Positions 35,863 to 45,016 of a stretch of DNA of 64,000 bases are shown here, piece after piece. The notes beneath the pieces were generated by a model that ran no database searches, was not told where the DNA came from, and worked only from the letters and a program-made list of their open reading frames with translations. The DNA lies in assembly GCA_016841245.1 (NCBI GenBank), contig JAENZN010000018.1:1-64000 (forward strand), in the 5' to 3' direction. The position numbers and the translations under genes are program-made. The stretch's first letter is position 1; each line of letters starts with the position of its first letter. The stretch is from Syntrophomonas sp. GTDB taxonomy: Bacteria; Bacillota; Syntrophomonadia; Syntrophomonadales; Syntrophomonadaceae.

Positions 35863-36993
35863 TTATTCTGGTAGTAATGAGCGATAGGTTTCCTCTATGT
35901 GGTGAGCCATTTTTTCCAGGGAAAATTCTTTAAGGGTTTCCTGGCTTCGTTCTTTGAATTTTTCGGCCAGATCTTTATTTTCCCATATGCTTATAACAGC
36001 ATCAGCCAGGCCCCGGGCATCACGGGGTTCAACCAGCAGGCCATTTATCCGATTCTCGATTATTTCTTGTATCCCGCCAACATTGCTGGCCACCACCGGA
36101 ACATTGAAGTACATAGCTTCCAGTACCACCATACCCAGCCCCTCCATCAGGGAAGGAACACAGAGAACATCGCACACCCCGTAGATATTTTCAATAGGGC
36201 TGTAATAACCGGGCATTATTACCGCTTCATCCAGACTCAATTCCTCAATCCAGTGCTTTATGTTTTCTCTATATATCCCCTCGCCAATAATTAAAAACTG
36301 GGCATCGATCCCCTGGTTTAAAATTTCCCGGGCGGCCTGTAAAAAATACTGGTGTCCTTTGACCGGGTGCAATCTGGCAATCATCGCCACCGTATATTTA
36401 TCCGGATCCAAACCCAGTTCTCTTTTGGTCTCCTGTGGATCACGGATCTCAGTATATTTACTTGTATCCAAACCGTTGTGGATGACAGTGATTCTATCAT
36501 CCGGTACTCCCATTTCCAAAATTTCTTTTTTAATGGCCCTGGATATAGCAATAAATTTATCAGTATGTCGATTTGTGGCGGTGGTAATATATTTGGCCAA
36601 CAGGGCTTTGAAAATGGAATCATAATCATAACGGAGTACACTGTGAAAGGTAGTAACTACCGGCAGGCCTTCTTTTTTAGCAGCTGTACGTGCTACCAGA
36701 TTGGCCCTGACTCCATGGGTATGAACCAGGTCGATTTTGTTTTCCAGCAAGTACTGCCTTATAGGTTTAATAGTAGATAGATCAAATTTATGCTTCATGG
36801 GGATTACAGCAGTCTGAAACCCATACTCAGCCGCCAGCTCAGCGAAAGGTCCCTGACACAAGCATATTAAATAGGCTTCGTAGTAATCTTGGTCAAGAAG
36901 TTTCATAAGGGTTAAAAGTAATTCTTCAGCTCCCCCCACTTCTCCCCCGCCAATAAAATGAAGTATTCGCTTCTTATCCCCCACTTGCTTCAT
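35863..36993 (-). CDS. glycosyltransferase family 4
   Basis: A 376-residue GT-B enzyme. It starts MKQVGDKKRILHFIGGGEVGG, with LVHTHGVRANLVARTAAKK in the acceptor domain. The donor domain has VAMIARLHPVKGHQYFLQAA and VPSLMEGLGMVVLEAMYFNV with the EX7E glutamates. It likely adds a sugar to a cell-envelope polymer. I chose ATG 36993, preceded by GGAAAGG; the 30 residues open further upstream are not family-like. It is transcribed towards csaB and follows the small membrane protein gene. Confidence 0.85.
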   Translation of the reverse strand: MKQVGDKKRILHFIGGGEVGGAEELLLTLMKLLDQDYYEAYLICLCQGPFAELAAEYGFQTAVIPMKHKFDLSTIKPIRQYLLENKIDLVHTHGVRANLVARTAAKKEGLPVVTTFHSVLRYDYDSIFKALLAKYITTATNRHTDKFIAISRAIKKEILEMGVPDDRITVIHNGLDTSKYTEIRDPQETKRELGLDPDKYTVAMIARLHPVKGHQYFLQAAREILNQGIDAQFLIIGEGIYRENIKHWIEELSLDEAVIMPGYYSPIENIYGVCDVLCVPSLMEGLGMVVLEAMYFNVPVVASNVGGIQEIIENRINGLLVEPRDARGLADAVISIWENKDLAEKFKERSQETLKEFSLEKMAHHIEETYRSLLPE

Positions 36994-37116
36994 ACAGGCT
37001 CTTTTCCTTTCCAAGTACTTCTGCCAATTCTGTTTAAAAACGCTAGCACAGTAAGATGGACCTCCAGTTCTGCTTGCCAACATTTATCCAAATTCAGGGC
37101 ACATATATAGGCATTT

Positions 37117-37530
37117 TCAATCAGTTCTTCCCCACCAGCGAAAAAAAGATAATATCAGGCTCCCCTGTCCAAGACCAGGCACTTTCCTGCGCAAAGGCAT
37201 GGCAAATCCGCCCAGAGCCAGTACTGCCTCCATGATCGTTCGGCGCAGGCTGTAGTCGTTTAATGCCAAATCAAAGGTGAAGTAGAAGAAAAGTAAAATA
37301 CCCAAGAATCCCAGGAAATCCTGGCCAGCTATGCTGCCCTCTCCCAGCTTGCGCAGGGCAGTTCCAATTTTGTATAAAATATCTAAAAGAGCTTCCATCA
37401 GTCTGCTGCTAAAGCGATAACTATAAGAGGGGGATATATAATCTATCTGCTCTTCTTCCGGGGATGAAACCAACCATCCCAATATAAAACTGCTGCTGAG
37501 CAATCTATAAAAGAGACTATATTTAAACAA
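37117..37530 (-). CDS. small predicted membrane protein of unknown function
   Basis: A 137-residue protein with hydrophobic segments near 5-22 and 72-92 and a basic tail ending SFFRWWGRTD. The start is TTG at 37530, nine bases after GGGAGG, so translation signals look real. I do not recognise a family. The opening (MFKYSLFYRLL) loosely resembles N-termini seen in some Firmicute O-antigen-ligase-like proteins, so it could be a truncated relative. It precedes the GT4 gene on the same strand. Confidence 0.5.
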   Translation of the reverse strand: MFKYSLFYRLLSSSFILGWLVSSPEEEQIDYISPSYSYRFSSRLMEALLDILYKIGTALRKLGEGSIAGQDFLGFLGILLFFYFTFDLALNDYSLRRTIMEAVLALGGFAMPLRRKVPGLGQGSLILSFFRWWGRTD

Positions 37531-37650
37531 TCGTATTTCCTCCCTGCTGATAAAATCACGGCTTGACCTCTGCTGGCTTTTATGGGTGAGACTTAAGATC
37601 AGGTGCTCTGCTCTAATATACTATAGCAAATCTTGTCCCCCGATACCAGT

Positions 37651-37722
37651 AAAAGGGGTCAGGCCTGACAGTTGACATTACTTCTGCAGAAGTAATGTCA
37701 ATTGTCAGGCCTGACCCCTTTT
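37651..37722. repeat. 72-base near-perfect palindrome, GGGGTCAGGC family
   Basis: The sequence is its own reverse complement around CTGCAG at 37684-37689 with a single mismatched pair; it opens AAAAGGGGTCAGGCCTGACA. It ends five bases before the lysS stop codon and is flanked by A and T runs, so it can serve as a strong terminator for lysS. It is one of three related palindromes in the window. Confidence 0.9.
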
Positions 37723-37726
37723 TTCT

Positions 37727-39199
37727 TTATTCACGGGGACGAAGTGTGGGGAACATAATAACATCACGGATAGATGGCGTGCCGGTCATAATCATTACCA
37801 GACGGTCAATGCCTATTCCCAGTCCTCCAGCCGGAGGCATGCCATATTCAAGAGCATTTATATAGTCTTCATCCATCATATGAGCTTCAGTATCCCCTCC
37901 CGCCCTCTTTTCAACCTGTTTGAGAAAACGGCCCTTCTGGTCGATGGGATCATTTAATTCCGAGAAGGCATTGGCAATTTCCCGCTGCATTATAAAAACT
38001 TCAAAGCGGTCGGTCAACTCCGGATGATCAGCATTTCTCTTGGCCAAGGGGGATATTTCTACCGGGTGCCCGTAAATAAAAGTTGGTTGAATCAGTTTGC
38101 TTTCTACATACTCTTCAAAAACCTCGTTGATAATCTCTCCCCGGGAGCTTGTACCATCAATCTCCAAGCCCAGCTGCCGGGCAGCGGCAACAGCTGCATC
38201 ATCAGTATTTATTTCATTAAAGTCCAGACCGGTATACTCTTGTATAGCCTCCAGCATGGTCATACGCTTCCAGGGAGGCATAAAATTGATAGTATGCCCT
38301 TCGCAATTAACTGTCATACTGCTATTGACTTTAAGCATTACTGAGGATATCAAGTCTTCGGTAAGCTGCATCATTACATCATAATCGGCATAGGCCTGAT
38401 AAATTTCCAGCATGGTAAATTCCGGATTATGTTTAGTAGATATGCCTTCATTTCTAAAATTGCGGTTTATCTCGTATACTTTTTCCAGCCCGCCAACAAT
38501 CAATCGTTTTAAATAAAGCTCGGGCGCAATACGCAGGTACAGATCCATATCCAGGGCATTATGGTAGGTAATAAAAGGACGGGCAGCCGCTCCTCCTGCG
38601 ATAGGCTGCATCATGGGAGTCTCTACTTCTAAGAACTCCCGATTATCCAGGTAATTTCTTATTTCTTTTATCATCCGGCTGCGTTTTACAAAAACCTCTT
38701 TTACTTCCGGATTAACGATCAAATCTACATAGCGCTGTCGGTATCGTAATTCCACATCTTTTAAGCCGTGCCATTTTTCCGGCAGTGGATTAAGAGCTTT
38801 AGCAAGATAAGTCAGGTCTCTAACATGTACACTGATCTCACCTTTTTGAGTCCGGAATACTTCTCCTTCTATACCGAGAATATCGCCCATATCCAGCTTT
38901 TTAAACAGCTCATACTTTTCTTCTCCTAAATCGTCTTTTCTAAAATAGAGCTGTACCTGTCCGGACAAATCCTGTATATTACCAAACCCAGCCTTGCCAT
39001 GACGGCGCTTGGACATGATTCGCCCGGCTATTCTTACGGTTTTTCCTTCCATAGCAGCGAAATTATCTATGATTTCTTGAGCCATGGCATTACGCTCATA
39101 TTTTCTTCCAAAAGGATCTATTCCCATTTCCCGCAGCTCTTTAAGTTTCTCCAATCTAACCCTTTTTAGTTCATTAATATTTTCTTCCTGCCCGGACAT
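37727..39199 (-). CDS. lysS: lysyl-tRNA synthetase, class II
   Basis: A 490-residue cytoplasmic enzyme charging tRNA-Lys. The N-terminal OB-fold anticodon-binding domain ([20 protein letters not shown], about 55-74) is followed by class II motifs: motif 2 [20 protein letters not shown] (about 248-267) and motif 3 [16 protein letters not shown] (about 461-476). Length is normal for LysS. It lies directly downstream of greA, as in many Firmicutes. GGAAG precedes the ATG; a 72-base palindrome lies at its 3' end. Confidence 0.97.
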   Translation of the reverse strand: MSGQEENINELKRVRLEKLKELREMGIDPFGRKYERNAMAQEIIDNFAAMEGKTVRIAGRIMSKRRHGKAGFGNIQDLSGQVQLYFRKDDLGEEKYELFKKLDMGDILGIEGEVFRTQKGEISVHVRDLTYLAKALNPLPEKWHGLKDVELRYRQRYVDLIVNPEVKEVFVKRSRMIKEIRNYLDNREFLEVETPMMQPIAGGAAARPFITYHNALDMDLYLRIAPELYLKRLIVGGLEKVYEINRNFRNEGISTKHNPEFTMLEIYQAYADYDVMMQLTEDLISSVMLKVNSSMTVNCEGHTINFMPPWKRMTMLEAIQEYTGLDFNEINTDDAAVAAARQLGLEIDGTSSRGEIINEVFEEYVESKLIQPTFIYGHPVEISPLAKRNADHPELTDRFEVFIMQREIANAFSELNDPIDQKGRFLKQVEKRAGGDTEAHMMDEDYINALEYGMPPAGGLGIGIDRLVMIMTGTPSIRDVIMFPTLRPRE

Positions 39200-39327
39200 C
39201 CTAACACTTCCTTAATATTATGTTCAAACTACTATCCACAACCTGCATTAAACCTGGTCGGTTCAACACTACAGCCCATTAATTATGCTGCATCATTAAA
39301 CCGACTCCAGCTATGAATGCTGTTTTA

Positions 39328-39807
39328 CTATCTATCTACCTTCATTATCTTATAATTAATAGTACCGGCCGGCGCTTCTACACTAACCTGGGAATCAACT
39401 GTTTTACCCAGAATAGCTGCACCAACCGGGGACTCATCGGATATCTTGCCGTCTTTTAATTTTGATTCTACAGATGATACCAGGGTTACTATGACCTCTC
39501 GGCCTGATTTCATTTCCTGCAGAGTAACTTTAGAGCCCAACGTAACAATATCGGTCCTAATATCCCTTTCTTCCATCAGCCGGGCATATCTAAGAGTATT
39601 CTCCAGGCTGATTATTTTACCTTCGATAAAAGCCTGCTCTGTTTTGGCATCTTCGTATTCAGCATTTTCTGATATATCCCCAAAAGCGATAGCCTGCTTA
39701 ATACGTTCTGCTACCTGTTCCCTTCTTACTGATTTCAGATGTTCTAATTCTGATTCCAGCTTTTGCAACCCCTCTTTGGTTAATAAAATATCTTTTCCTT
39801 CCGCCAT
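39328..39807 (-). CDS. greA: transcription elongation factor GreA
   Basis: A 159-residue protein with the N-terminal coiled-coil hairpin inserted in the RNA polymerase secondary channel (LTKEGLQKLESELEHLKSVR, then GDISENAEYEDAKTEQAFIE with the acidic tip) and the C-terminal FKBP-like domain (VTLGSKVTLQEM, SPVGAAILGKTV). It stimulates transcript cleavage in arrested complexes. Length is typical. GGAG precedes the ATG. The greA-lysS gap contains an imperfect stem (GTCGGTT/AACCGAC, 39255-39303). Confidence 0.96.
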   Translation of the reverse strand: MAEGKDILLTKEGLQKLESELEHLKSVRREQVAERIKQAIAFGDISENAEYEDAKTEQAFIEGKIISLENTLRYARLMEERDIRTDIVTLGSKVTLQEMKSGREVIVTLVSSVESKLKDGKISDESPVGAAILGKTVDSQVSVEAPAGTINYKIMKVDR

Positions 39808-39912
39808 CTAATCGCTCCTAACCTATAAAGTTAATAAGCGAGTTCCCCCTCGCTTGGAAATCCGTCTTATTAAGAATACCCCTATTTAACCTATTAAGGT
39901 ATTTTAAAAAAC

Positions 39913-40824
39913 TCATGCCCCCTTGTCAAGGAAGAGATGCCATATGCCTGCTTTATTTCCTAATTCCTCAAGTTGTTGAAAGCTTAAGCTTTCTTCCTTT
40001 ATAAGGATATTCTGTTCTCTGCCTCTTAATGAAAATCCTTCCTGGGCCAGCAAACATGTTTCCATAATGGGGGCCAGATTGCATAATAATGGATTTACTT
40101 CATTGCTTCTTAGTCCCCACTCCAAGGGCGATGCTAACCCCTGGCTTTCATTGGTCAGCTTTAAGAGCATTACATCAGGAATCCCGATAGACAAGTTGTT
40201 ATACTGACTATCAAATATTATTACCAGGTTACCTTTTTCCCATTTATAAGGATTTATCTGGCTGTTGCTTATGGCATTTCCCTTTTCATACATCAGCCGG
40301 TAAGTCATAATCTCATATCTGGAGGGGTAGGGGTTTTGAATTGATACCGGTACATTCAAGTTGCTGACTGCCTCTACAAATTCTGCTAGTCCTGAAATAT
40401 CTCCCACCAAGATAAATTTATTAATGTCTCGGTTGGACAAGGACTGTTTTATGATGGCATAAGCCAGAGCCTTTATGAAATTATCTCCAAAAACCAGGGA
40501 AAATCCTTCTTCCGGCTCAAGAAAAAACTCTTTTAAGCGGCGGTCTACAGCCATAGCCTGAAGCTGAAAATCACGAGCTACTGAACAGGATCGTTGAAAC
40601 ATCAGCTGCTGTTTGGCTGGTTCCAGTACCTGCATATTCCCCTGCCCCAGGGGTAATACGATGTTGCATCCCTGACAATTTATATCCGGCAGCTCAATTA
40701 AATTTTTTACCCGGGGAGAAAAAAATATCGGGGTTAGTCTGTCCAAAATACCCTTTTGGTAGAATAACCCCTGTTTATCCTTATTTATTAAATTGAAAAA
40801 AGCAAAGTCCAGGTCAAGCATCAT
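39913..40824 (-). CDS. unknown protein, partner of quinate-dehydrogenase-like gene
   Basis: A 303-residue protein I do not recognise. It begins MMLDLDFAFFNLINKDKQG, has a CxxC pair in INCQGCNIVLPLGQ (about 50), a possible nucleotide-binding-like strand KFILVGDISGLAEFVEAVSN (about 140-160), and no membrane helices. Its ATG lies inside the last codons of the preceding gene (TATGATGCTTGA), an 11-base overlap that signals tight coupling. The coupling suggests that the two proteins act together. No further function can be stated. Confidence 0.7.
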   Translation of the reverse strand: MMLDLDFAFFNLINKDKQGLFYQKGILDRLTPIFFSPRVKNLIELPDINCQGCNIVLPLGQGNMQVLEPAKQQLMFQRSCSVARDFQLQAMAVDRRLKEFFLEPEEGFSLVFGDNFIKALAYAIIKQSLSNRDINKFILVGDISGLAEFVEAVSNLNVPVSIQNPYPSRYEIMTYRLMYEKGNAISNSQINPYKWEKGNLVIIFDSQYNNLSIGIPDVMLLKLTNESQGLASPLEWGLRSNEVNPLLCNLAPIMETCLLAQEGFSLRGREQNILIKEESLSFQQLEELGNKAGIWHLFLDKGA

Positions 40825-41725
40825 AGGTCTCCAAGTCAACCACACCCGGTTTCATATTTAGTGCACTCAGCATCCGGTAATAATCCTCCGAGGATATTTC
40901 TTCCAGAGGCCTGCCTATCAACGCTACCATCAACGCTTCGATAACGTTGGTACCAAAAGAACGTCCGCCCATGTTGGGAGTAGTAGTAATAACCTTGCTG
41001 ATACCTCGTTCTTTAAGCATTTTTATGTCTTCGGCGGTGGTAGTATTGGTTATTATTACCTGTCCATTCAGCTTTTCGGGAAGATAGCGTTTTATATACA
41101 GAAAATCTCCGGCAATAACCTCTGCATCATAATAATATTTTGAATGTTTGGGAATTATGACTTCCTGTTTATCCCCGGTAGGATATAATTTGTCAAAAGG
41201 CATCCGGACCACAAAAGGAGCTAATGTTCTGCCCACTATCTTCAAGGCTTTTAAAGAATGCAGGGGGAGGGGTATATCCAGGGTATAAATCAAGTCGCCG
41301 AGAGTAAGCCTGGCTCCCACTTCTTCAAAAGCTTCCGCCATGCCAAAGCGGTCTACTCCACAAACCATCAATACCTTCTTACCCCGCAGGTCCATTATCC
41401 CATCTTCTTGCACATCCAAAATACATTTTCTCTCCAGGGTGTTTTTCAATCCACTCCCGTCAACCATGGGAGATTTTTTAGCCACCATCAGTTTTTTGGC
41501 GTCATTAATAACATACTTCTTACCGGCTACATAAATGTATAGATCTATTCCACCCATGCCAAAAGCATCCACTTTACCATCCAATTCTTTTATAAGCTCT
41601 ATAGCCTTATCCCAATCCCCATCGGTACCTATTCTCTCTATGTTAAACTTTTCACCCATAAAGTCAGTTTCGAAAGCATGATTGCGTTTGGAAGACCCCA
41701 GACTAACACTAACAATTCGTCTCAA
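40814..41725 (-). CDS. 'quinate 5-dehydrogenase' family protein
   Basis: A 303-residue protein of a family usually labelled quinate 5-dehydrogenase in Clostridia. It begins LRRIVSVSLGSSKRNHAFET and has DAFGMGGIDLYIYVAGKKYV (about 50-70), VDGSGLKNTLERK, and GKKVLMVCGVDRFGMAEAFE (about 112-132), which looks like a Rossmann-type nucleotide loop. I saw no clear shikimate/quinate dehydrogenase catalytic motif, so the family name should be treated as provisional. The start is TTG at 41725 with GGGAGG upstream. It is coupled to the unknown gene downstream and follows an HTH gene. Confidence 0.7.
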   Translation of the reverse strand: MRRIVSVSLGSSKRNHAFETDFMGEKFNIERIGTDGDWDKAIELIKELDGKVDAFGMGGIDLYIYVAGKKYVINDAKKLMVAKKSPMVDGSGLKNTLERKCILDVQEDGIMDLRGKKVLMVCGVDRFGMAEAFEEVGARLTLGDLIYTLDIPLPLHSLKALKIVGRTLAPFVVRMPFDKLYPTGDKQEVIIPKHSKYYYDAEVIAGDFLYIKRYLPEKLNGQVIITNTTTAEDIKMLKERGISKVITTTPNMGGRSFGTNVIEALMVALIGRPLEEISSEDYYRMLSALNMKPGVVDLETYDA

Positions 41726-41816
41726 AAAAAAACCTCCCAGCATTATTTCTTGGTATTTTGTATTCAGTAAACGACTTTATAAGCACGGTCGCACTATTTC
41801 TTATCTCTGTTAGACT

Positions 41817-42347
41817 TTATCGAGCATCCTTGATGACACGCAATATTTTTTGCATTTCCTCCGGGTTTACCCATTTATCTTCGGTTATAGGTGATGTTCC
41901 AATGACTATGGATATAACCTGACTGTCGATCATTCCTTCTAAGAGACTTAATCTTTTGTCTGAGCCAATTAAAATAACTACTTCATAATTACGAATCTGA
42001 CCAATTATAGCCATCAATTCGTTCAACATCTGGGTCCCATTGCGACTGTTTGCATATTCCCGGCGTTCAATTTCTGTCATTAATAAAATAAAGTCTACCC
42101 CTTGTTTTTCTAGTATTTTGCTTATTTCTTCTTTATTTAAAACCGGAAAACCAATACAGGCAATAGATTGTCCCTTGCGCAGTTCGCCGATGCTTTCCAG
42201 GCGGGAAATAAAAGTTCTGTCCATCTTCAAGCGATCGGCAACTTCCTGTTGCGAAAATCCCCGTGACCTGAGTTGGAGTGCTTTCTGCAGGTTTTTTTCA
42301 ACTTTTTCCCAGCTAATAATTTTATCTTGAATGCGATAAAAATCCAT
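41817..42347 (-). CDS. HTH domain protein, possible regulator
   Basis: A 176-residue protein. An XRE-like helix-turn-helix lies at about residues 27-55 (LRSRGFSQQEVADRLKMDRT, then FISRLESIGELRKG). It is followed by a C-terminal domain with alternating strands (IACIGFPVLNKEEISKIL, VDFILLMTEIERREYANSR, VVILIGSDKRLSLLEGM) that may sense a ligand. The start ATG 42347 is preceded by AGAGGT. It heads the small module with the quinate-dehydrogenase-like and unknown genes, and may control them; the family is not known to me in more detail. Confidence 0.7.
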   Translation of the reverse strand: MDFYRIQDKIISWEKVEKNLQKALQLRSRGFSQQEVADRLKMDRTFISRLESIGELRKGQSIACIGFPVLNKEEISKILEKQGVDFILLMTEIERREYANSRNGTQMLNELMAIIGQIRNYEVVILIGSDKRLSLLEGMIDSQVISIVIGTSPITEDKWVNPEEMQKILRVIKDAR

Positions 42348-42418
42348 ATCATACCTCTTGAGCACAAATTTGTACACAGCCAATGTTATTCTAGCACCAT
42401 CCCGCTGCCAAATCAATA

Positions 42419-42491
42419 GGGGTCAGGCACTAACTTACTAACTTACGCTTTATAGATTTGGGCGTAAGTTAGTAAGTTAGTGCCTGACCCC
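42419..42491. repeat. 30-bp perfect inverted repeat overlapping the dusB 3' end
   Basis: Arms 42419-42448 and 42462-42491 are perfect reverse complements beginning GGGGTCAGGCACTAACTTAC, with a 13-base loop. It covers the last 16 codons and the stop of dusB and can act as its terminator. Related to the palindromes at 22635 and 37651. Confidence 0.92.
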
Positions 42492-43432
42492 AAAGCCTGG
42501 ATGAGTTCTTCTCGACTCTGGGCGGTGTTTATTTGCAATCGGATTTTGGCTGCTCCCGACCTGCCTTTTATATACCAGGAAAAGTGCTTGCGCATCTCTC
42601 TAACCGCTACCGTTTCGCCCTTGAATCTGCAGGCCAGATCCAGGTGTCTTAACGCAGTCTGGATGCGTTCCTCCATACTCGGAGGCGGTATCCTTTTTCC
42701 GTTTTCCACGAGTTCTGCTGCTTCCCGAAAAATGAACGGGTTGCCCATGGCTGCTCTGCCTATCATTACTGCGTCACAAGCTGTTTCTTCCAGCATTCTT
42801 ACTGCATCATCGGCGGTCCAAATATCTCCATTGCCGATTACTGGGATGGTGATGTGCTGTTTAAGTTCTTTAATCAGTGCCCAGTCGGCCTGACCGGAAT
42901 AAAACTGCATACGGCTTCTGGCATGCAGGGTAACTGCCTTAGCGCCTTCCTGTTCGGCAATGCCGGCTAGCTCCAGACAGGTCGTACTGCCATCTTCCCA
43001 ACCGCGGCGCATTTTTACGGTTACCGGTATTTTTACCGCTTGAACTATGGATTTGACTACATCCCGGCTGCGATGCAGATCCAACATCAGAGCACAGCCT
43101 TCGCCATTTTTTACTATTTTGGGGGTGGGACATCCCATATTAATATCTATAATATCGGCACCCATTTTTTCTATGATAATAGCTCCCTCAGCCATCTTCT
43201 CTGGATCCGATCCAAAAATTTGAACTGCTACGGGTCTGTTTTCTCCACTAATATCTGCTATATGCTGGGTTTTCTTCTGACCATAAATAAGTCCCATATC
43301 GCTGATCATTTCACTGCAGGTCATGCCGCAGCCAAAAGAACTGGCGATAATGCGATTAGCTTTGTCAGTTATTCCGGCCATAGGCGCAGCTATAACTCGA
43401 TTACTTATTGCTACTGTACCTATATTAATCAT
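42443..43432 (-). CDS. dusB: tRNA-dihydrouridine synthase DusB
   Basis: A 329-residue FMN-dependent enzyme that reduces uridines in the tRNA D-loop. TIM-barrel motifs are visible: VIAAPMAGITDKANRIIA (about 12-29), ADIIDINMGCPTPKIVKNGE with the catalytic cysteine region (about 92-111), VTVKMRRGWEDGS, VTLHARSRMQFYSGQADW and PVIGNGDIWTADDAVRML. Its last 16 residues (GSGTNLLTYAQIYKA end) are encoded by a dispersed palindrome, so the native C-terminus has been replaced. The start follows coaX by one base, with CGGAG upstream. Confidence 0.95.
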   Translation of the reverse strand: MINIGTVAISNRVIAAPMAGITDKANRIIASSFGCGMTCSEMISDMGLIYGQKKTQHIADISGENRPVAVQIFGSDPEKMAEGAIIIEKMGADIIDINMGCPTPKIVKNGEGCALMLDLHRSRDVVKSIVQAVKIPVTVKMRRGWEDGSTTCLELAGIAEQEGAKAVTLHARSRMQFYSGQADWALIKELKQHITIPVIGNGDIWTADDAVRMLEETACDAVMIGRAAMGNPFIFREAAELVENGKRIPPPSMEERIQTALRHLDLACRFKGETVAVREMRKHFSWYIKGRSGAAKIRLQINTAQSREELIQALGSGTNLLTYAQIYKA

Positions 43433-43433
43433 T

Positions 43434-44201
43434 CTAACTCCGATTTAGTTCGTAAATAATTCTTAAGCCATCCAGGGTCAGCAGATCATCAATGATGTGT
43501 ATGGCCTCAGTTTCCCTGGCAATAGTAGGAGCCAATCCCCCGGTAGCTATTACCCTGGCATTTCCGCCAATTTCTTTTTGAATGCGATTAATTATGCCTT
43601 CCACCTGACCAACAAATCCATAGATAATACCCGCTTGCATACTGCTGACAGTGTTTTTCCCGATAATATTCCGAGGTTTTATTAACTCCACCCGGGGCAG
43701 CTTAGCTGCTTTATCCACTAGTGCCTCGGTAGATATATTAATTCCTGGAGCAATAGCCCCTCCCAGATACTCACCCTTGTCATTCACCAGACAAAAGGTG
43801 GTAGCAGTGCCAAAATCAACGATAATCGACGGCCCGGAATATTTGTGATAAGCTGCTACTGCGTTTACTACCCGGTCAGCACCTACTTCCCTGGGATTAT
43901 CGTATTTAATAGCCAGTCCCGTCTTAACCCCCGGCCCGACCACCAGCGGCTTGCAGGAGAAATATTGATGACTCATCCATTCCAGTTCCATCATCAAACC
44001 TGGCACCACCGACGAAATAACTATCGCCTGTATCTGGCCCATTTCCAAACCATTAAAGGTAAATAAATCCCTTAATAGCATACCGTATTCGTCACTGGTT
44101 CGGCCTTCATCCGTTTTAATTCTCCAATGGGTAAGCATCTCTTTTCCCTTATAGACTCCAATAACCATATTAGTGTTACCTATGTCAAACACTAAAATCA
44201 T
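43434..44201 (-). CDS. coaX: type III pantothenate kinase
   Basis: A 255-residue ASKHA-fold kinase that phosphorylates pantothenate in the first step of CoA synthesis. It has MILVFDIGNTNMVIGVYKGK (phosphate-binding, Asp6), VGPGVKTGLAIKYDNPREVG, ADRVVNAVAAYHKYSGPSII, VDFGTATTFCLVNDKGEYLG and GGAIAPGINIS, all diagnostic of CoaX. Together with panB, panC and panD nearby, pantothenate and CoA synthesis are largely covered. GGAGGG precedes the ATG. No birA gene is present between it and bioY, where one is often found. Confidence 0.95.
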   Translation of the reverse strand: MILVFDIGNTNMVIGVYKGKEMLTHWRIKTDEGRTSDEYGMLLRDLFTFNGLEMGQIQAIVISSVVPGLMMELEWMSHQYFSCKPLVVGPGVKTGLAIKYDNPREVGADRVVNAVAAYHKYSGPSIIVDFGTATTFCLVNDKGEYLGGAIAPGINISTEALVDKAAKLPRVELIKPRNIIGKNTVSSMQAGIIYGFVGQVEGIINRIQKEIGGNARVIATGGLAPTIARETEAIHIIDDLLTLDGLRIIYELNRS

Positions 44202-44453
44202 GCCAATCCCTCCGATACCATGCAGGAAACAAAAAGAAGGTCCCCTGGCTTTTTTCTTTATCTAGGCAGCACTTAAATCCCGGTACTACCTCAGCTGTAT
44301 AGACTGCTGGAGTACCGCTTGCGCTATTACTTTTAACTAAATTCCCCACTACGTTTATATCTGTTTTCATTTCAGTGCCAAAACCTTATCTCTCATAGCT
44401 TGTATGAACCGGGTCAATGTTTTAGTAATAGCCAATAACATCCAACTACCCTT

Positions 44454-45014
44454 CTAAGTTGTGTAGGTCCTTTCGATGTCGAGCCGGCTGCTCAGGTCCA
44501 CTGCCAAAAGGGATGCTATAAATATCTTAATCAGGTCAAATATAATAAAAGGCAGTACCGCGATTTTAATAAGCTGTATTACATCAACCACCTTTTCCAG
44601 GTAGAAATTCAGTATTATATACATATAAGGCATTCCTATAGCATAAAGCACAATTATACCGGCTATGCCGGCCGCGATGAAATTCCATAAATTACTGGCC
44701 CTTATCATCCGGGAGGCAGCCCAGGCAGCCAGCGGCATCCCTATTAGAAAGCCAAAAGTGGGCACCAAAATATAAGCCGGTCCTCCGTAAGGTGGTACTG
44801 AAAAAACCGGAATTCCTATTAGTCCCAGCATTATATACGCTGACATACTTAAAAATGCGGCTCTGGGAGACAATAGATAGCCTGCCATGAGCATTATAAA
44901 AGGCTGCAGACTAAAAGGAATAACCACCACCGGCTGAAACATCCTTATCAATATGGTAACCACACAGATCATAGCCGTAAATAAGGCTGCTCTGACAAGT
45001 TCTTTAGTAGACAT
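44454..45014 (-). CDS. bioY: BioY biotin transporter S component
   Basis: A 186-residue membrane protein with six predicted helices and the BioY features VIPFSLQPFIMLMAGYLLSP (about 31-50), AYIMLGLIGIPVFS and PTFGFLIGMPLAAW. It captures biotin for an ECF-type importer; the energising EcfA/T proteins are not in this window. Its ATG is only two bases after the nadC stop, so it is co-transcribed with the NAD genes. Absence of bio biosynthesis genes here is consistent with uptake. Confidence 0.93.
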   Translation of the reverse strand: MSTKELVRAALFTAMICVVTILIRMFQPVVVIPFSLQPFIMLMAGYLLSPRAAFLSMSAYIMLGLIGIPVFSVPPYGGPAYILVPTFGFLIGMPLAAWAASRMIRASNLWNFIAAGIAGIIVLYAIGMPYMYIILNFYLEKVVDVIQLIKIAVLPFIIFDLIKIFIASLLAVDLSSRLDIERTYTT

Positions 45015-45016
45015 GG

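Noticed and set aside
35821-35875. 13-codon ORF MKQAPRRWGELFW behind AAAGGAG after csaB
   Set aside because: The spacing to the ATG is too long (about 15 bases) and it overlaps the end of the opposing gene; no support.
44202-44453. T-box-like stretch GAGGTAGTACCGGG before coaX
   Set aside because: It deviates from the T-box core (GGNACCGCG), no clear antiterminator/terminator pair was seen, and coaX is not an amino-acid gene. A 61-codon minus-strand frame here also lacks family likeness.
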